From Sediminibacterium sp. (GTDB taxonomy: Bacteria > Bacteroidota > Bacteroidia > B-17B0 > Aurantibacillaceae): a stretch of DNA of 64,000 bases. The notes beneath the pieces are model-generated. The model was not told the DNA's origin. It was given only the letters and a program-made list of their open reading frames with translations, and did no database searches. Positions 1 to 8,418 of the stretch are shown here, piece by piece; the stretch's first letter is position 1; the number at the start of each line of letters is the position of its first letter. Both the position numbers and the translations under genes were made by a program. The DNA is taken from positions 154,149-218,148 of the forward strand of contig JASGCO010000005.1 of the NCBI GenBank assembly GCA_030054095.1. The letters are read 5' to 3'.

Positions 1-861
1 AAGCGGCTCTAAACTTTTGTCGTTCTTAAAAAGACGCCGTAAATCCTCGGCAAGGGCTTGTTGTCCGTTCAGATAATAAGCAGCACTAAACGAGGCGGCA
101 CCCGTTTCGGTTATGGCCTGTGAAACAGTAGTTGTGTGAGTCCGTTCGCGTTTTTTTTCAGAATCGTTTTTAGAAAGAGTTGCACCGGGCGCCTCTGTAA
201 TTTTTTCTTTATAAGCAGCAGCTCCGCCCTTACTTGCTGTTTTCTCGCCGTCAATACTAACTGGTTTAGCAATATCGGCTAGAGTGGAGGTTTCTGCTTG
301 TTCCTCAGGTAAAACCTCAGCTCTTGTCACAGCTTCATCGGCTGTATGTAGAGAAGTTTTTGTTGGGGCGGCAAGTGATTTTCTGTCTGATTGGAGTTCT
401 GGCTTTTTAGGAATCTCCGGTTTTATAGATGATTCAGAAGGCATGCGTTCTTTTCTTTCGCTGATTGTCATCTCTGGCACACTGGGTTGTGCACCTGTTT
501 CCGGAAGAGTGGAGCTAATCGGATTAACAGAAGGGATAACGGCCACCTGTTTTGTTTGTGTGCTTTCCTGAAGCAAACTATAAAAAACAACGCTGAGTGC
601 GGCAATAAGAATCACTCCCGCTGCTGCCAGCCAGTAGGTTTGTGGTTTTTTCCGTTCCGAAGGGGATTTTCGTTCCAGTCGCCTGAACATACGGGTTTGT
701 GCCCTTGACACCAAGGCCCTTGCACTATCTTCGTTGCCCATGCTGGCAAATCCTTCTAAGGCTTCCTGTTCAAAAGGGTCTAAAACCTCCTGATTTTTTT
801 CATCATGAAGGAGGGCAAGTAGCTCATCTATGTTTTTTATGTTATTGTGCTCTTTGCTCAT
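1..861 (-). CDS. Anti-sigma-factor-like single-pass membrane protein (3' end cut by window edge)
   Basis: The reading frame is open from the ATG at 861 to the window edge (287 codons), so the C-terminus is missing. Residues 1-70 form a charged cytoplasmic segment. Residues about 75-97 are one membrane helix (YWLAAAGVILIAALSVVFY). After it comes a long Pro/Ser/Thr/Glu-rich periplasmic linker. The last visible residues (AAYYLNGQQALAEDL) resemble the opening of a TonB C-terminal domain as found in Bacteroidota, but this is weak. The start lies inside the end of the ECF sigma gene (20-nt overlap), so the two are almost certainly co-translated. That position and topology point to a sigma regulator that holds the sigma factor at the membrane. 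I see no zinc-type anti-sigma motif. The role is inferred from context. Confidence 0.75.
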   Translation of the reverse strand, partial: MSKEHNNIKNIDELLALLHDEKNQEVLDPFEQEALEGFASMGNEDSARALVSRAQTRMFRRLERKSPSERKKPQTYWLAAAGVILIAALSVVFYSLLQESTQTKQVAVIPSVNPISSTLPETGAQPSVPEMTISERKERMPSESSIKPEIPKKPELQSDRKSLAAPTKTSLHTADEAVTRAEVLPEEQAETSTLADIAKPVSIDGEKTASKGGAAAYKEKITEAPGATLSKNDSEKKRERTHTTTVSQAITETGAASFSAAYYLNGQQALAEDLRRLFKNDKSLEPL

Positions 862-1432
862 TTTGCAAGGCCTCCATTTTAAGTTTTAAATTTCTTTTCC
901 CATTCTGGATAAAACTTTTTACTTCATTTGCCGAATACCCAGTCAAAACCTGTATTTCAGCATAACTCTTGTTTTCTTTATAAAAAAGGTTTACACACAC
1001 ACGTTGTTCTTCGTTAAGATAGGCAATAGCCTGATCCAGAATACTCAACATCTTTTCCTTTTCTTCATGTAGATGCAAATCCTCATCGGTTTCCATAACC
1101 TGTTGTTGACTATGGTATAAATCATTTTGTTTTTTTTGCAGGGATTGGTCTTTCCTGAGTTTCATCAGGCAATGATTTTTACTATAGGTATAAAGCCAGC
1201 TTTTGAAATAATCTATGCGGTGCTTTTTTAGATCCGTCATAAGACACTCAAAAATATGCATGGTCATATCTTCTGACTCGTCTTTATTTTTAAAGTATTT
1301 ATAACATAAACCCAGCACCAAATGACCATATCGCGAATACAATACGCCAATAAAAACGGTATCCTGATTTTCTAAAAAATTGTTAATCAGTTCGGCGTCG
1401 GAATAATTATTGTATTTGCTGTTATAAAGCAT
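842..1432 (-). CDS. RNA polymerase ECF-type sigma factor
   Basis: This is a 196-residue sigma-70 family protein of the extracytoplasmic-function group. It would direct RNA polymerase to a stress or envelope regulon. Region 2 spans about residues 20-95 and includes YFKNKDESEDMTMHIFE and the helix FKSWLYTYSKNHCLMKLRKD. Region 4 lies at about 125-185 and shows the helix-turn-helix pattern ENKSYAEIQVLTGYSANEVKSFIQNGKRNLK. Length and layout are typical. The downstream gene overlaps its stop codon by 20 nt and encodes a single-pass membrane protein, the usual arrangement of an ECF sigma and its regulator. The family call is firm. The regulon cannot be read from the sequence. Confidence 0.9.
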   Translation of the reverse strand: MLYNSKYNNYSDAELINNFLENQDTVFIGVLYSRYGHLVLGLCYKYFKNKDESEDMTMHIFECLMTDLKKHRIDYFKSWLYTYSKNHCLMKLRKDQSLQKKQNDLYHSQQQVMETDEDLHLHEEKEKMLSILDQAIAYLNEEQRVCVNLFYKENKSYAEIQVLTGYSANEVKSFIQNGKRNLKLKMEALQNEQRAQ

Positions 1433-1515
1433 GTATTATGACAGAAAGAACTTTTCCTTTTAGAAAATACCAGTTCCGGTAACTCCTGTCTAATATACGT
1501 CAAAATAAAAGAAAA

Positions 1516-1545
1516 TTGGCGGTTTCACTGAAAAATATATCTTTG
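1516..1545 (+). promoter_or_regulatory. Bacteroidota housekeeping promoter for the YfiR-TPR-phosphatase run
   Basis: TTG at 1516-1518 (-33 element) is followed by exactly 19 bases and then TATCTTTG at 1538-1545, matching the -7 consensus TAnnTTTG. It reads toward the gene at 1577, giving a leader of roughly 25 nt. Confidence 0.65.
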
Positions 1546-1576
1546 TAAACCCCGTAGGAATAAAATGTAGCACGGC

Positions 1577-2110
1577 TTGGTTAAAAAGGCGACATATTGG
1601 GTTGGATTGTTCTTTATCCTTTACTTTTCGTTTGGGTTTCAGCAACCCAGTAACTATGATATTAACGCCAAAGTAAAGGCGGTATATCTGTATAACTTTA
1701 CACGCTATTTTGAATGGCCCGATAAATTAAAAACTGGTAACTTCATTATACAAGTAGTTGGGAAAAATGACGCGCTGATCAGCGAGTTAAGTATATTGGC
1801 CGGTAAAAAGAAAGTCGGGAATCAGTCCATAGAAATAAAAAATACTGACTCGTATAATGCTCAAATGACATCGAACATGGTTTTTTTGTTGCAGGAAAGC
1901 AGTAAATCCTTAAAGGAAATCAGCGGAAAAATTAAAGGTAAGGGAACGTTACTGGTTTGCGAAAATCAGGGGAGTACCAAACAAGGCGCCAGCATTAATT
2001 TTGTAATTGTAGATAATAAGCAAAAGTTCGAGTACAGTAAAACCAATGCCATTAAGTCGGGCCTTAAAACAAGTGACGATTTTCAGGCATTGGCGATAGC
2101 TACAGATTAA
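1577..2110 (+). CDS. YfiR family (DUF4154) periplasmic protein
   Basis: This is a 177-residue protein with a hydrophobic signal segment (about residues 5-21, ending FGFQQ). Its mature part has the YfiR/DUF4154 hallmark KAVYLYNFTRYFEWP, followed by the family's alpha/beta core (FIIQVVGKND, MVFLLQESS, GTLLVCENQG, INFVIVDNKQKFEYS). In Pseudomonas, YfiR is a periplasmic repressor of the diguanylate cyclase YfiN. No cyclase is linked here. Instead the next genes encode a TPR protein and a HAMP-PP2C phosphatase, so this protein may gate that receptor from the periplasm (inference). The start is TTG at 1577: the only nearby ATG (1565) is followed at once by a stop codon, and translation from TTG gives a proper signal peptide. 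Confidence 0.8.
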   Translation: MVKKATYWVGLFFILYFSFGFQQPSNYDINAKVKAVYLYNFTRYFEWPDKLKTGNFIIQVVGKNDALISELSILAGKKKVGNQSIEIKNTDSYNAQMTSNMVFLLQESSKSLKEISGKIKGKGTLLVCENQGSTKQGASINFVIVDNKQKFEYSKTNAIKSGLKTSDDFQALAIATD

Positions 2111-2127
2111 TTGTAAATTTGATATAA

Positions 2128-3039
2128 TTGAATAAAAAACAAAATATTGCACGTCTTTTCCTGATAAGCTTTTTGCTTATTGGAAGCATCAGCGTGGCCC
2201 AGATAAAATTATATAATAGAGCAGTAGAATTGTATCAAACGAAACGCTTTTCAGAAGCACGTCAGGCTATTGACAGTGTGGTGATCCATCCGGAAACAGC
2301 TAACGATCCGGCGGCGTGGATACAAAGGGGGTTTATTTATTACGAGTTGTATAAAGCAAACGACAGAGCGAAAGGGTTAAACACTATGATAGATTACAAA
2401 CTGGAATCGGCGCTGCGCGATAGTTCTATCCGGTCAGTTTTTAAAGGCTACGCGCTAAATCCCGACGCGGACTTGAAGGCCAATGGATCTAAACTTATTA
2501 CTAATTATATAAACGCTTACTACCGTATGGCAAATTTGTATCTGGTTGACAGCGTTAATGCCTCAAAAAGTCAGACGGCTTTTGATAAACACCTCGAACT
2601 GTGGAAACAAAGTGACCCTTCGGCAGATGTAAAAGGCCGGCAAATAGAGTACTATAAAGCAGTAGGGAGCTACTTTACTGAGCTAGTTAACCGGAATACT
2701 ACTGATAATGCAGCACAGGAGCAAGCTAAATCTGCGTTGCTGAAGACACTTGAATTGGATCCCGAAAATCTTTCGGCAAATATTAATCTTGGAGTACTAT
2801 ACTGTAATCAAGCCATTTACCTTATCCAGAATTCGGATGTACCTGATCTTAAAGAGTTGGATCTGGTTCAGGAAAACGCGGCTAAATTATTTAAGCAGGC
2901 GTTGCCTTTTCTGCAAAAGGCTTATGCTGTTGCTCCAAAGAATAAGACGGTTCTAAGCGGACTTCACCAGGTACACAGAGGATTATACGAATTTGAAAAA
3001 TCGGAAATGTACCGCAAACTTTTAGAGGCGATAAAATAA
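2128..3039 (+). CDS. Exported TPR-repeat protein
   Basis: This 303-residue protein has a signal peptide (about residues 8-25, ending SISVAQ), so it is exported. The rest is alpha-helical with TPR-like helix pairs: KLYNRAVELYQTKRFSEARQAIDS near the N-terminus, and in the C-terminal half AKSALLKTLELDPENLSANINLGVLY and AAKLFKQALPFLQKAYAVAPKNKTVL. TPR proteins bind partners and this one shows no catalytic motif. It sits 17 nt after the YfiR-like gene and 7 nt before the HAMP-PP2C gene, so the three are probably one transcript. It could be the link between the periplasmic YfiR-like protein and the sensor region of the phosphatase (inference). The start is TTG at 2128, since no ATG gives the complete signal peptide. 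Confidence 0.8.
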   Translation: MNKKQNIARLFLISFLLIGSISVAQIKLYNRAVELYQTKRFSEARQAIDSVVIHPETANDPAAWIQRGFIYYELYKANDRAKGLNTMIDYKLESALRDSSIRSVFKGYALNPDADLKANGSKLITNYINAYYRMANLYLVDSVNASKSQTAFDKHLELWKQSDPSADVKGRQIEYYKAVGSYFTELVNRNTTDNAAQEQAKSALLKTLELDPENLSANINLGVLYCNQAIYLIQNSDVPDLKELDLVQENAAKLFKQALPFLQKAYAVAPKNKTVLSGLHQVHRGLYEFEKSEMYRKLLEAIK

Positions 3040-3046
3040 AAAAGGA

Positions 3047-4831
3047 ATGGGATTTAAACTAACGATAGGACGAAGAATGGGGCTAGGTTTTGGAACCATT
3101 ATTGTACTAACGGTAGTGGCATTTCTTATAACGGTTAAAACCCTTCGTAAGAGCAAAGAAAACACAGACAAAGTGGTTGAGCAGGTAGCCCCCAGTATAG
3201 GTGAACTTAAAGAATTTAATTTCCTCTTACAACGTTCGCAAACCCTTATTTCCAAATGGTACCTCAACAAAAGTTTTAATGATCTGGATTTTCGTGAAGA
3301 ACTGAAACGGCTCATTGCCAAGGATTATCCCGATAAAAAAGTTGTTTTACTGGGATTGGCTAAAAGCTGGAAACCTGAAGAGTTAAAGCAGTTGCAGGGC
3401 ATTTGCCTGAATGTTGATTCGCTTTTTGGTATTTACCAAAACGATATTATGAATAAGTTGAATTCTGATTCGGCGTATAAGGATGCCAGTTTGTATATGA
3501 TGGCAATTATTCCTTACGAAGATTCGGAAACGTTTATAAAAGATATATATAAAAGCCTTAATGGACTTATTAAAGTAAAACAGGATGAAGCAAATGAGGT
3601 AAAACTAACCATGTTTAAATCGTTTGATTTCCTGGATTGGTTTGTGAAACTTATAGGAATTACGCTGGTAATTGGAGGGATGATTGTGGCAACTTACACA
3701 GTGCGAAGTATTGTTGGACCAGTAAGCCAGCTGAAGGGAATGCTGAGGGCGATGAGCCTGGGGGTTCTTCCCAAGACAAGAATTGAAAAACGAAGCGACG
3801 AAATCGGCGAAATGGCAACGGCACTGGAAGGTCTTGTTTCTTCAATGGAACGAACTACGCAATTTGCTAACACCACCGGGGCTGGCAATTTTGATGCGGA
3901 ATTTAAACCCCTTAGTGAACACGATACATTAGGTTTGGCCTTGTTAAAAATGCGTAACGACCTGGCAGAAAACGAGCGTTTGCTTGAACAAAAAGTGAAA
4001 GAGCGAACAGAAGAGGTTGTGCTTCAGAAAACAGAAATTGAAACCAAGAATGGTGAATTGGAGATACTTTACAAACAAGTAACAGATAGTATTCACTATG
4101 CAAAACGAATTCAGGAGGCCATATTACCGGCAGAGCAAACGATTCATAATGCACTTAAAAACGCTTTTGTGCTTTATAAGCCCAAGGATATAGTAAGTGG
4201 AGATTTCTACTGGATTGCTAAAAAAGGCCCTTATACTTTTTTTGCAACAATAGACTGTACGGGGCATGGTGTTCCTGGTGCGTTTATGAGTTTAGTAGGA
4301 CACAATATTTTAAAAGACATCATAGATAACACTGATGCGTTAGAGCCCCATGAAATAATGAACCGTTTAAGAGAAGGCGTGATTGCGACATTGCATGCCA
4401 GTGGCAGTGAAGGAACGGCTAAAGACGGAATGGACATGACGCTGTGCAGGGTTGATTTTAAGACCATGGAGCTAAAGTATGCGGCTGCGTTTAATCCGTT
4501 GTACATTGTTCGTAAAGGAGAGTTGTTACAATATGAAGCAGATAAATTTCCGATTGGAATGTTTATAGGAGAATACAAGAGTTTTCAAAGTTATTCGGTT
4601 CAATTGGAGAAGGACGATATCCTCTTTATTTTCAGCGATGGTTATGCCGACCAGTTTGGCGGACCGAAAGGAAAAAAATTCATGGTTGGAAACTTCAGAA
4701 GGCTTTTACAGGACCTGGCAACCAACAAACCATTTCATCAGCTTAAATCTGAGTTGGAACAACAGTTAATTAACTGGCAACAGGGGCATGAGCAGGTGGA
4801 TGACATCTTGATTATGGGAGTGCGGGTTTAA
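3047..4831 (+). CDS. Membrane receptor with HAMP and SpoIIE-type PP2C serine phosphatase domain
   Basis: This 594-residue protein has a membrane helix at about residues 13-30, a helical periplasmic region to about 195, a second helix at about 200-220, a HAMP domain (about 220-275), a coiled coil (about 300-350) and a C-terminal SpoIIE/PP2C phosphatase (about 355-594). The phosphatase metal residues are present: D386 in SGDFYW, D403 in DCTGHGVPGA, and Asp in SDGYADQFGG and in VDDILIMG. The entry motif SIHYAKRIQEAILP is typical of Bacteroidota phosphatases of this class. It would dephosphorylate Ser/Thr on a partner such as an STAS anti-anti-sigma protein, though no such partner is visible here. 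It lies in the run with the YfiR-like and TPR genes, which probably supply its periplasmic input. Confidence 0.88.
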   Translation: MGFKLTIGRRMGLGFGTIIVLTVVAFLITVKTLRKSKENTDKVVEQVAPSIGELKEFNFLLQRSQTLISKWYLNKSFNDLDFREELKRLIAKDYPDKKVVLLGLAKSWKPEELKQLQGICLNVDSLFGIYQNDIMNKLNSDSAYKDASLYMMAIIPYEDSETFIKDIYKSLNGLIKVKQDEANEVKLTMFKSFDFLDWFVKLIGITLVIGGMIVATYTVRSIVGPVSQLKGMLRAMSLGVLPKTRIEKRSDEIGEMATALEGLVSSMERTTQFANTTGAGNFDAEFKPLSEHDTLGLALLKMRNDLAENERLLEQKVKERTEEVVLQKTEIETKNGELEILYKQVTDSIHYAKRIQEAILPAEQTIHNALKNAFVLYKPKDIVSGDFYWIAKKGPYTFFATIDCTGHGVPGAFMSLVGHNILKDIIDNTDALEPHEIMNRLREGVIATLHASGSEGTAKDGMDMTLCRVDFKTMELKYAAAFNPLYIVRKGELLQYEADKFPIGMFIGEYKSFQSYSVQLEKDDILFIFSDGYADQFGGPKGKKFMVGNFRRLLQDLATNKPFHQLKSELEQQLINWQQGHEQVDDILIMGVRV

Positions 4832-4897
4832 CCTCATAAAACAAGAGGAACACCTAATTTTAACTAGAAAATGCATTTAAAAAGGTAGTTTCGTAAT

Positions 4898-5929
4898 GTG
4901 TTTACCCGGAAAAATAATTTTTGGATTCATTTAATAGGTTCTGCCGTATTTCTGTTTTCCGTATTTCTGTTCTCTCCTGACTGGCCCAACATCCGGCGTA
5001 TGGCTCAGAATCCGGTTGGCTTTGGAGAAATTGTGTTTCAGGTAGAAATGTTAGTGGTGTTTTACCTTAATTATTACCTGTTGATTGACAGTTTGTATTT
5101 TAAACGGCGGTACTTTATTTACATTATTTTACTGGTAAGTATTTTTCTGTTTTTATATGGAGTGGATGCCATATTGTTGCATTTTAAAAGATCGCATGGG
5201 CACACTATCCCCAATCATGCACATTTTCCGGGAGTTCGTCCGAAAATTTTTATGTTGTTACTCAACAAAAAATTGAACCTTTACATACTGGTAATTATTG
5301 TTGCCTTACTTATTAAAATAAAACAGAGGTTCAGCATTATACAAGCGCAGAACATTAGTAACGAGTTATCATTTCTTAAGGCTCAGATTAACCCCCACTT
5401 TTTCTTTAATACGCTTAATAGCATTTATGCCCTTAGTTTGCAGAAATCAGACGAAACCCCCCAGGCGATTGTTAAATTATCGGGCATGATGCGGTATGTA
5501 ATTAAAGAAACAGGAAGTGAGAAGGTGAGTATTAGCGATGAATTGAATTATTTAATGGATTATATCGAACTTCAAAAATTAAGAATAACACCTAACGTTA
5601 CATTAGAAGTGACGATAACCGGACAGCAGGAAAAATTCAGAATAGCGCCATTGATATTAATTCCTTTCGTAGAGAATGCGTTTAAGTATGGGTTGAGTAC
5701 AGAAGAAGCGGCAAGTATTTTCATTCTCATCACTATTTCTAACGAAGGAGAACTTCACATGGTTGTTAGGAATCGCAAAGTGCAGTTAACGGACGAATCG
5801 GGCCAGCAGACTCAACTAGGGTTGATAAATGTTAAAAAAAGGTTACTTTTACTTTACCCCGGAAGGCATAAACTATATACCAACAACTTAACTCAGGAAT
5901 TCAGTGTTGACCTGACCCTTCAACTATAA
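4898..5929 (+). CDS. LytS-type sensor histidine kinase (His_kinase family)
   Basis: This is a 343-residue membrane kinase. Hydrophobic helices fall at about residues 9-26, 45-63, 72-92 and 127-143. The phosphoacceptor motif of the LytS/YehU class follows: QINPHFFFNTLNS, with H167. The ATP-binding N-box is PLILIPFVENAFKYGL and the C-terminal part fits HATPase. It would phosphorylate the LytTR regulator encoded next, whose ATG overlaps this stop codon by one base. The start is GTG at 4898. The ATG two bases earlier is out of frame. No large sensory domain is present, so the signal is probably sensed in or near the membrane. The two-component pair is clear, but its stimulus is unknown. Confidence 0.88.
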   Translation: MFTRKNNFWIHLIGSAVFLFSVFLFSPDWPNIRRMAQNPVGFGEIVFQVEMLVVFYLNYYLLIDSLYFKRRYFIYIILLVSIFLFLYGVDAILLHFKRSHGHTIPNHAHFPGVRPKIFMLLLNKKLNLYILVIIVALLIKIKQRFSIIQAQNISNELSFLKAQINPHFFFNTLNSIYALSLQKSDETPQAIVKLSGMMRYVIKETGSEKVSISDELNYLMDYIELQKLRITPNVTLEVTITGQQEKFRIAPLILIPFVENAFKYGLSTEEAASIFILITISNEGELHMVVRNRKVQLTDESGQQTQLGLINVKKRLLLLYPGRHKLYTNNLTQEFSVDLTLQL

Positions 5930-6624
5930 TGATTAAAGCAATAGCCATAGACGATGAACCCCTGGCCCTTCAGGTAATTGATGCGTTTTGCAAAAAATCG
6001 GGAATGGTTACCTTACAAAAAGGATTTACAACACCCAAAGAAGGACTGCAGTTTTGCCTTCAGTCGCCGCCAGAGCTTCTGTTTCTGGACATTCACATGC
6101 CAGATTTAAGTGGTCTGGAACTAATCAAGAACATACCATCCAAAGTTGCGGTTGTTTTTACAACCGCGTTTGACCGCTATGCTCTGGACGGGTATAATTT
6201 AAATGCTATTGATTATTTGTTAAAACCATTTTCGTACGACCGGTTCATGCAGTCATTGCAAAAGGTTAAGGTTTATGTTGGAGGAGTAATGCTCCCGGAC
6301 CCTTTCCTGTTTATAAGAGCCGACTATTCACAAATAAAAGTGAACATTAATGATATAGAATACATAGAGGGATTGGATGATTACGTAAAAATACACATAC
6401 AGGGTGCCAAGACCATAGTAGCACGTTACACATTAAAATACTTTACAGAACATCTTCCCCCAGAGCGTTTCCTCCGGATTCACCGCTCATACATTATTCC
6501 TGTAAAGCGCATCACTCAAATCAAGACCAAAACAGTGTTTCTGGGGGCGGTTGAATTACCCGTGGGAAGCAGCTATGAATCCCAGCTAAACATCCTGAAA
6601 AGAGCTATCCAATTAAATCCATAA
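5929..6624 (+). CDS. LytTR-family response regulator
   Basis: This 231-residue regulator has a receiver domain (residues 1-115: acidic pair D8/D9, phosphoacceptor D54 in LFLDIHMPDLSG, Lys in LLKPF) and a C-terminal LytTR DNA-binding domain (about 130-228), recognised by FIRADYSQIKVNINDIEYIEGLDDYVKI and the late LRIHRSYIIPVKRI. It is the partner of the LytS-type kinase directly upstream, with which it is translationally coupled (TAATG). LytTR proteins usually activate a few nearby genes, so the T9SS-cargo operon that starts 100 bp downstream is a plausible target, but I see no clear paired LytTR sites there. Confidence 0.9.
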   Translation: MIKAIAIDDEPLALQVIDAFCKKSGMVTLQKGFTTPKEGLQFCLQSPPELLFLDIHMPDLSGLELIKNIPSKVAVVFTTAFDRYALDGYNLNAIDYLLKPFSYDRFMQSLQKVKVYVGGVMLPDPFLFIRADYSQIKVNINDIEYIEGLDDYVKIHIQGAKTIVARYTLKYFTEHLPPERFLRIHRSYIIPVKRITQIKTKTVFLGAVELPVGSSYESQLNILKRAIQLNP

Positions 6625-6723
6625 GCTTTTTGTTATTGACCTCGTTTTTTTATAGGTTTACCGAAAGAATAATTTACATTGTAGTAATTAATTTACATTT
6701 ACTTAAACATTAATTGACTCAGA

Positions 6724-8409
6724 ATGAGGAAAAATTTATTTGCTGCCCTTTTATGGTTTGGTTTAATCGTAATAGAGTTACGCGCACAGCAATGGAACGG
6801 ATTAACATACTATAGCAATTCCGGTTCTACCATTGGCCGCCTTATTGACACGAACAGTACCGTAGTCAAAACATTTAATTTTACTGGTGGCACCGGCTAC
6901 TCCACTCATTTAATGCCCGGTGGATACGTGTACCGTACGGTTCAAAACGCAGGAAATGTATTAACCGGAGGAGGAATGACCGGAAGAATCCAAAAATGGG
7001 ATTATAATAACACCCTGTTGTGGGATTATACCTACTCATCCAGCACCTATTGCCTGCATCACGATCACTGTCCTTTACCAAACGGCAATGTCCTTGTAAT
7101 TAGTTACGACGTTAAAACAGCCACGGAAGTCTCAAATGCCGGGGGCAATTTTGCGGGGACTATGTGGGCAGAGAAAATTATGGAACTTAAACCCGTTGGA
7201 ACCAATTCTGCTCAGGTGGTATGGGAATGGAAGGTGTGGGACCATCTAGTGCAGAATGTGAATGCCGCGAAGGCCAACTATCAGCCATCTATTGTCAACA
7301 ATCCACAATTGCTAAATATCAATTTTCAGGCGCAAAAGGACTGGATGCACATGAATGGTATTGATTATAATCCTGTTTTAGATCAGATTGTGGTAAGTTC
7401 GCATAATCTTAACGAATGGTATATTATTGACCACAGTACAACAACGGCAGAAGCTGCCTCGCACACCGGCGGACTTGCCGGAAAGGGAGGCGATTTTCTA
7501 TACCGTTGGGGCAATCCGGCAGCGTATGGTGCAAGTGGCTCAACAATACTTAATGTAACCCATGATGCGCACTGGATTCCTGAAGGGAGTCCGGATGCAG
7601 GATTTTTGGCGGGGATTAATAATAAAGGGCAAACCAGTCCTGCTACTAAAACAACAGTAGATAGAATTCCACCGCCTCGTGTAGATTATAATTACACTAT
7701 TACTCCGGGTAGTGCGTTTACACCGGCTATTTATTCCTCGCGGCACACTTCTACCGGTTATACCAGTAACATGGGGTGTAGTAACCAGTTTCCCAATGGA
7801 AACCAAATGGTTTGTCTGGCCATGGTAGGATCTATCTACGAAATAGATCCGGCTGGAAGTATAATCTGGTCATTCAGTACGGGAGGAGCGACTCCTCAGG
7901 CACACCGTTATACCACCTGCTACCTGAATAACCCCGCGCCCGCTCAGCCAACAATTTCTTTGATTAGTGGCGCGTTGGTTTCTACGCCAGCAAGTAGTTA
8001 TCAGTGGTACATGAATGGCAATCTAATTGCCGGAGCAACAAATCAAACTTTTACACCTTCACAATATGGGGTATATGTTGTAAAAACAACAGATGCCAAC
8101 GGTTGTGTTTTTGCCCACTCCACCTCCTTTGTGTACTCTGCAACAACGGCTATTAAAACAAATGGGAATAGCTCATCAACAGTTAATGTATATCCAAATC
8201 CGGGAACCGGATTATTTGTACTGGATTTAAACGGCATTTCAGAAAATGCATTTACCGTTTCGGTGTACGATGTAAATGGCAAACGTATTTTAGAAGAGAA
8301 AGACGCGAAAACCATCGATCTTACGGCATATAATGCCGGCATATACACCATTCACATACAAACCGCCTCTTTACAGAACATTTATAAAAAAGTTAGTTTA
8401 ATTAAGTAA
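6724..8409 (+). CDS. Arylsulfotransferase (ASST)-like secreted protein with T9SS sorting domain
   Basis: This 561-residue protein starts with a signal peptide (residues 1-22, ending LRAQ). Residues about 30-400 match the aryl-sulfate sulfotransferase propeller family: repeated NGNVLVISYD-type blades, YCLHHDHCPLPNGN near residue 115, WMHMNGIDYNPVLDQIVVSSHNLNEWYIID and VTHDAHWIPEG. Family enzymes transfer sulfate between phenolic compounds through a histidine. Several conserved-looking His residues are visible but I cannot say which is catalytic. An Ig-like segment (about 410-465, YQWYMNGNLIAGATNQTF) follows, then a type A sorting domain (VNVYPNPGTGLFVLDL to the end). It is therefore exported by T9SS to the surface. 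It is first in a run of T9SS cargo and CotH/VTC/DUF4956 genes. Confidence 0.8.
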   Translation: MRKNLFAALLWFGLIVIELRAQQWNGLTYYSNSGSTIGRLIDTNSTVVKTFNFTGGTGYSTHLMPGGYVYRTVQNAGNVLTGGGMTGRIQKWDYNNTLLWDYTYSSSTYCLHHDHCPLPNGNVLVISYDVKTATEVSNAGGNFAGTMWAEKIMELKPVGTNSAQVVWEWKVWDHLVQNVNAAKANYQPSIVNNPQLLNINFQAQKDWMHMNGIDYNPVLDQIVVSSHNLNEWYIIDHSTTTAEAASHTGGLAGKGGDFLYRWGNPAAYGASGSTILNVTHDAHWIPEGSPDAGFLAGINNKGQTSPATKTTVDRIPPPRVDYNYTITPGSAFTPAIYSSRHTSTGYTSNMGCSNQFPNGNQMVCLAMVGSIYEIDPAGSIIWSFSTGGATPQAHRYTTCYLNNPAPAQPTISLISGALVSTPASSYQWYMNGNLIAGATNQTFTPSQYGVYVVKTTDANGCVFAHSTSFVYSATTAIKTNGNSSSTVNVYPNPGTGLFVLDLNGISENAFTVSVYDVNGKRILEEKDAKTIDLTAYNAGIYTIHIQTASLQNIYKKVSLIK

Positions 8410-8418
8410 CGCAAAAAG

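Noticed and set aside
284..708. Two plus-strand frames of 95 and 73 codons
   Set aside because: They lie opposite the anti-sigma-like gene, whose frame is open across the region and carries a membrane helix. The plus frames show no domain.
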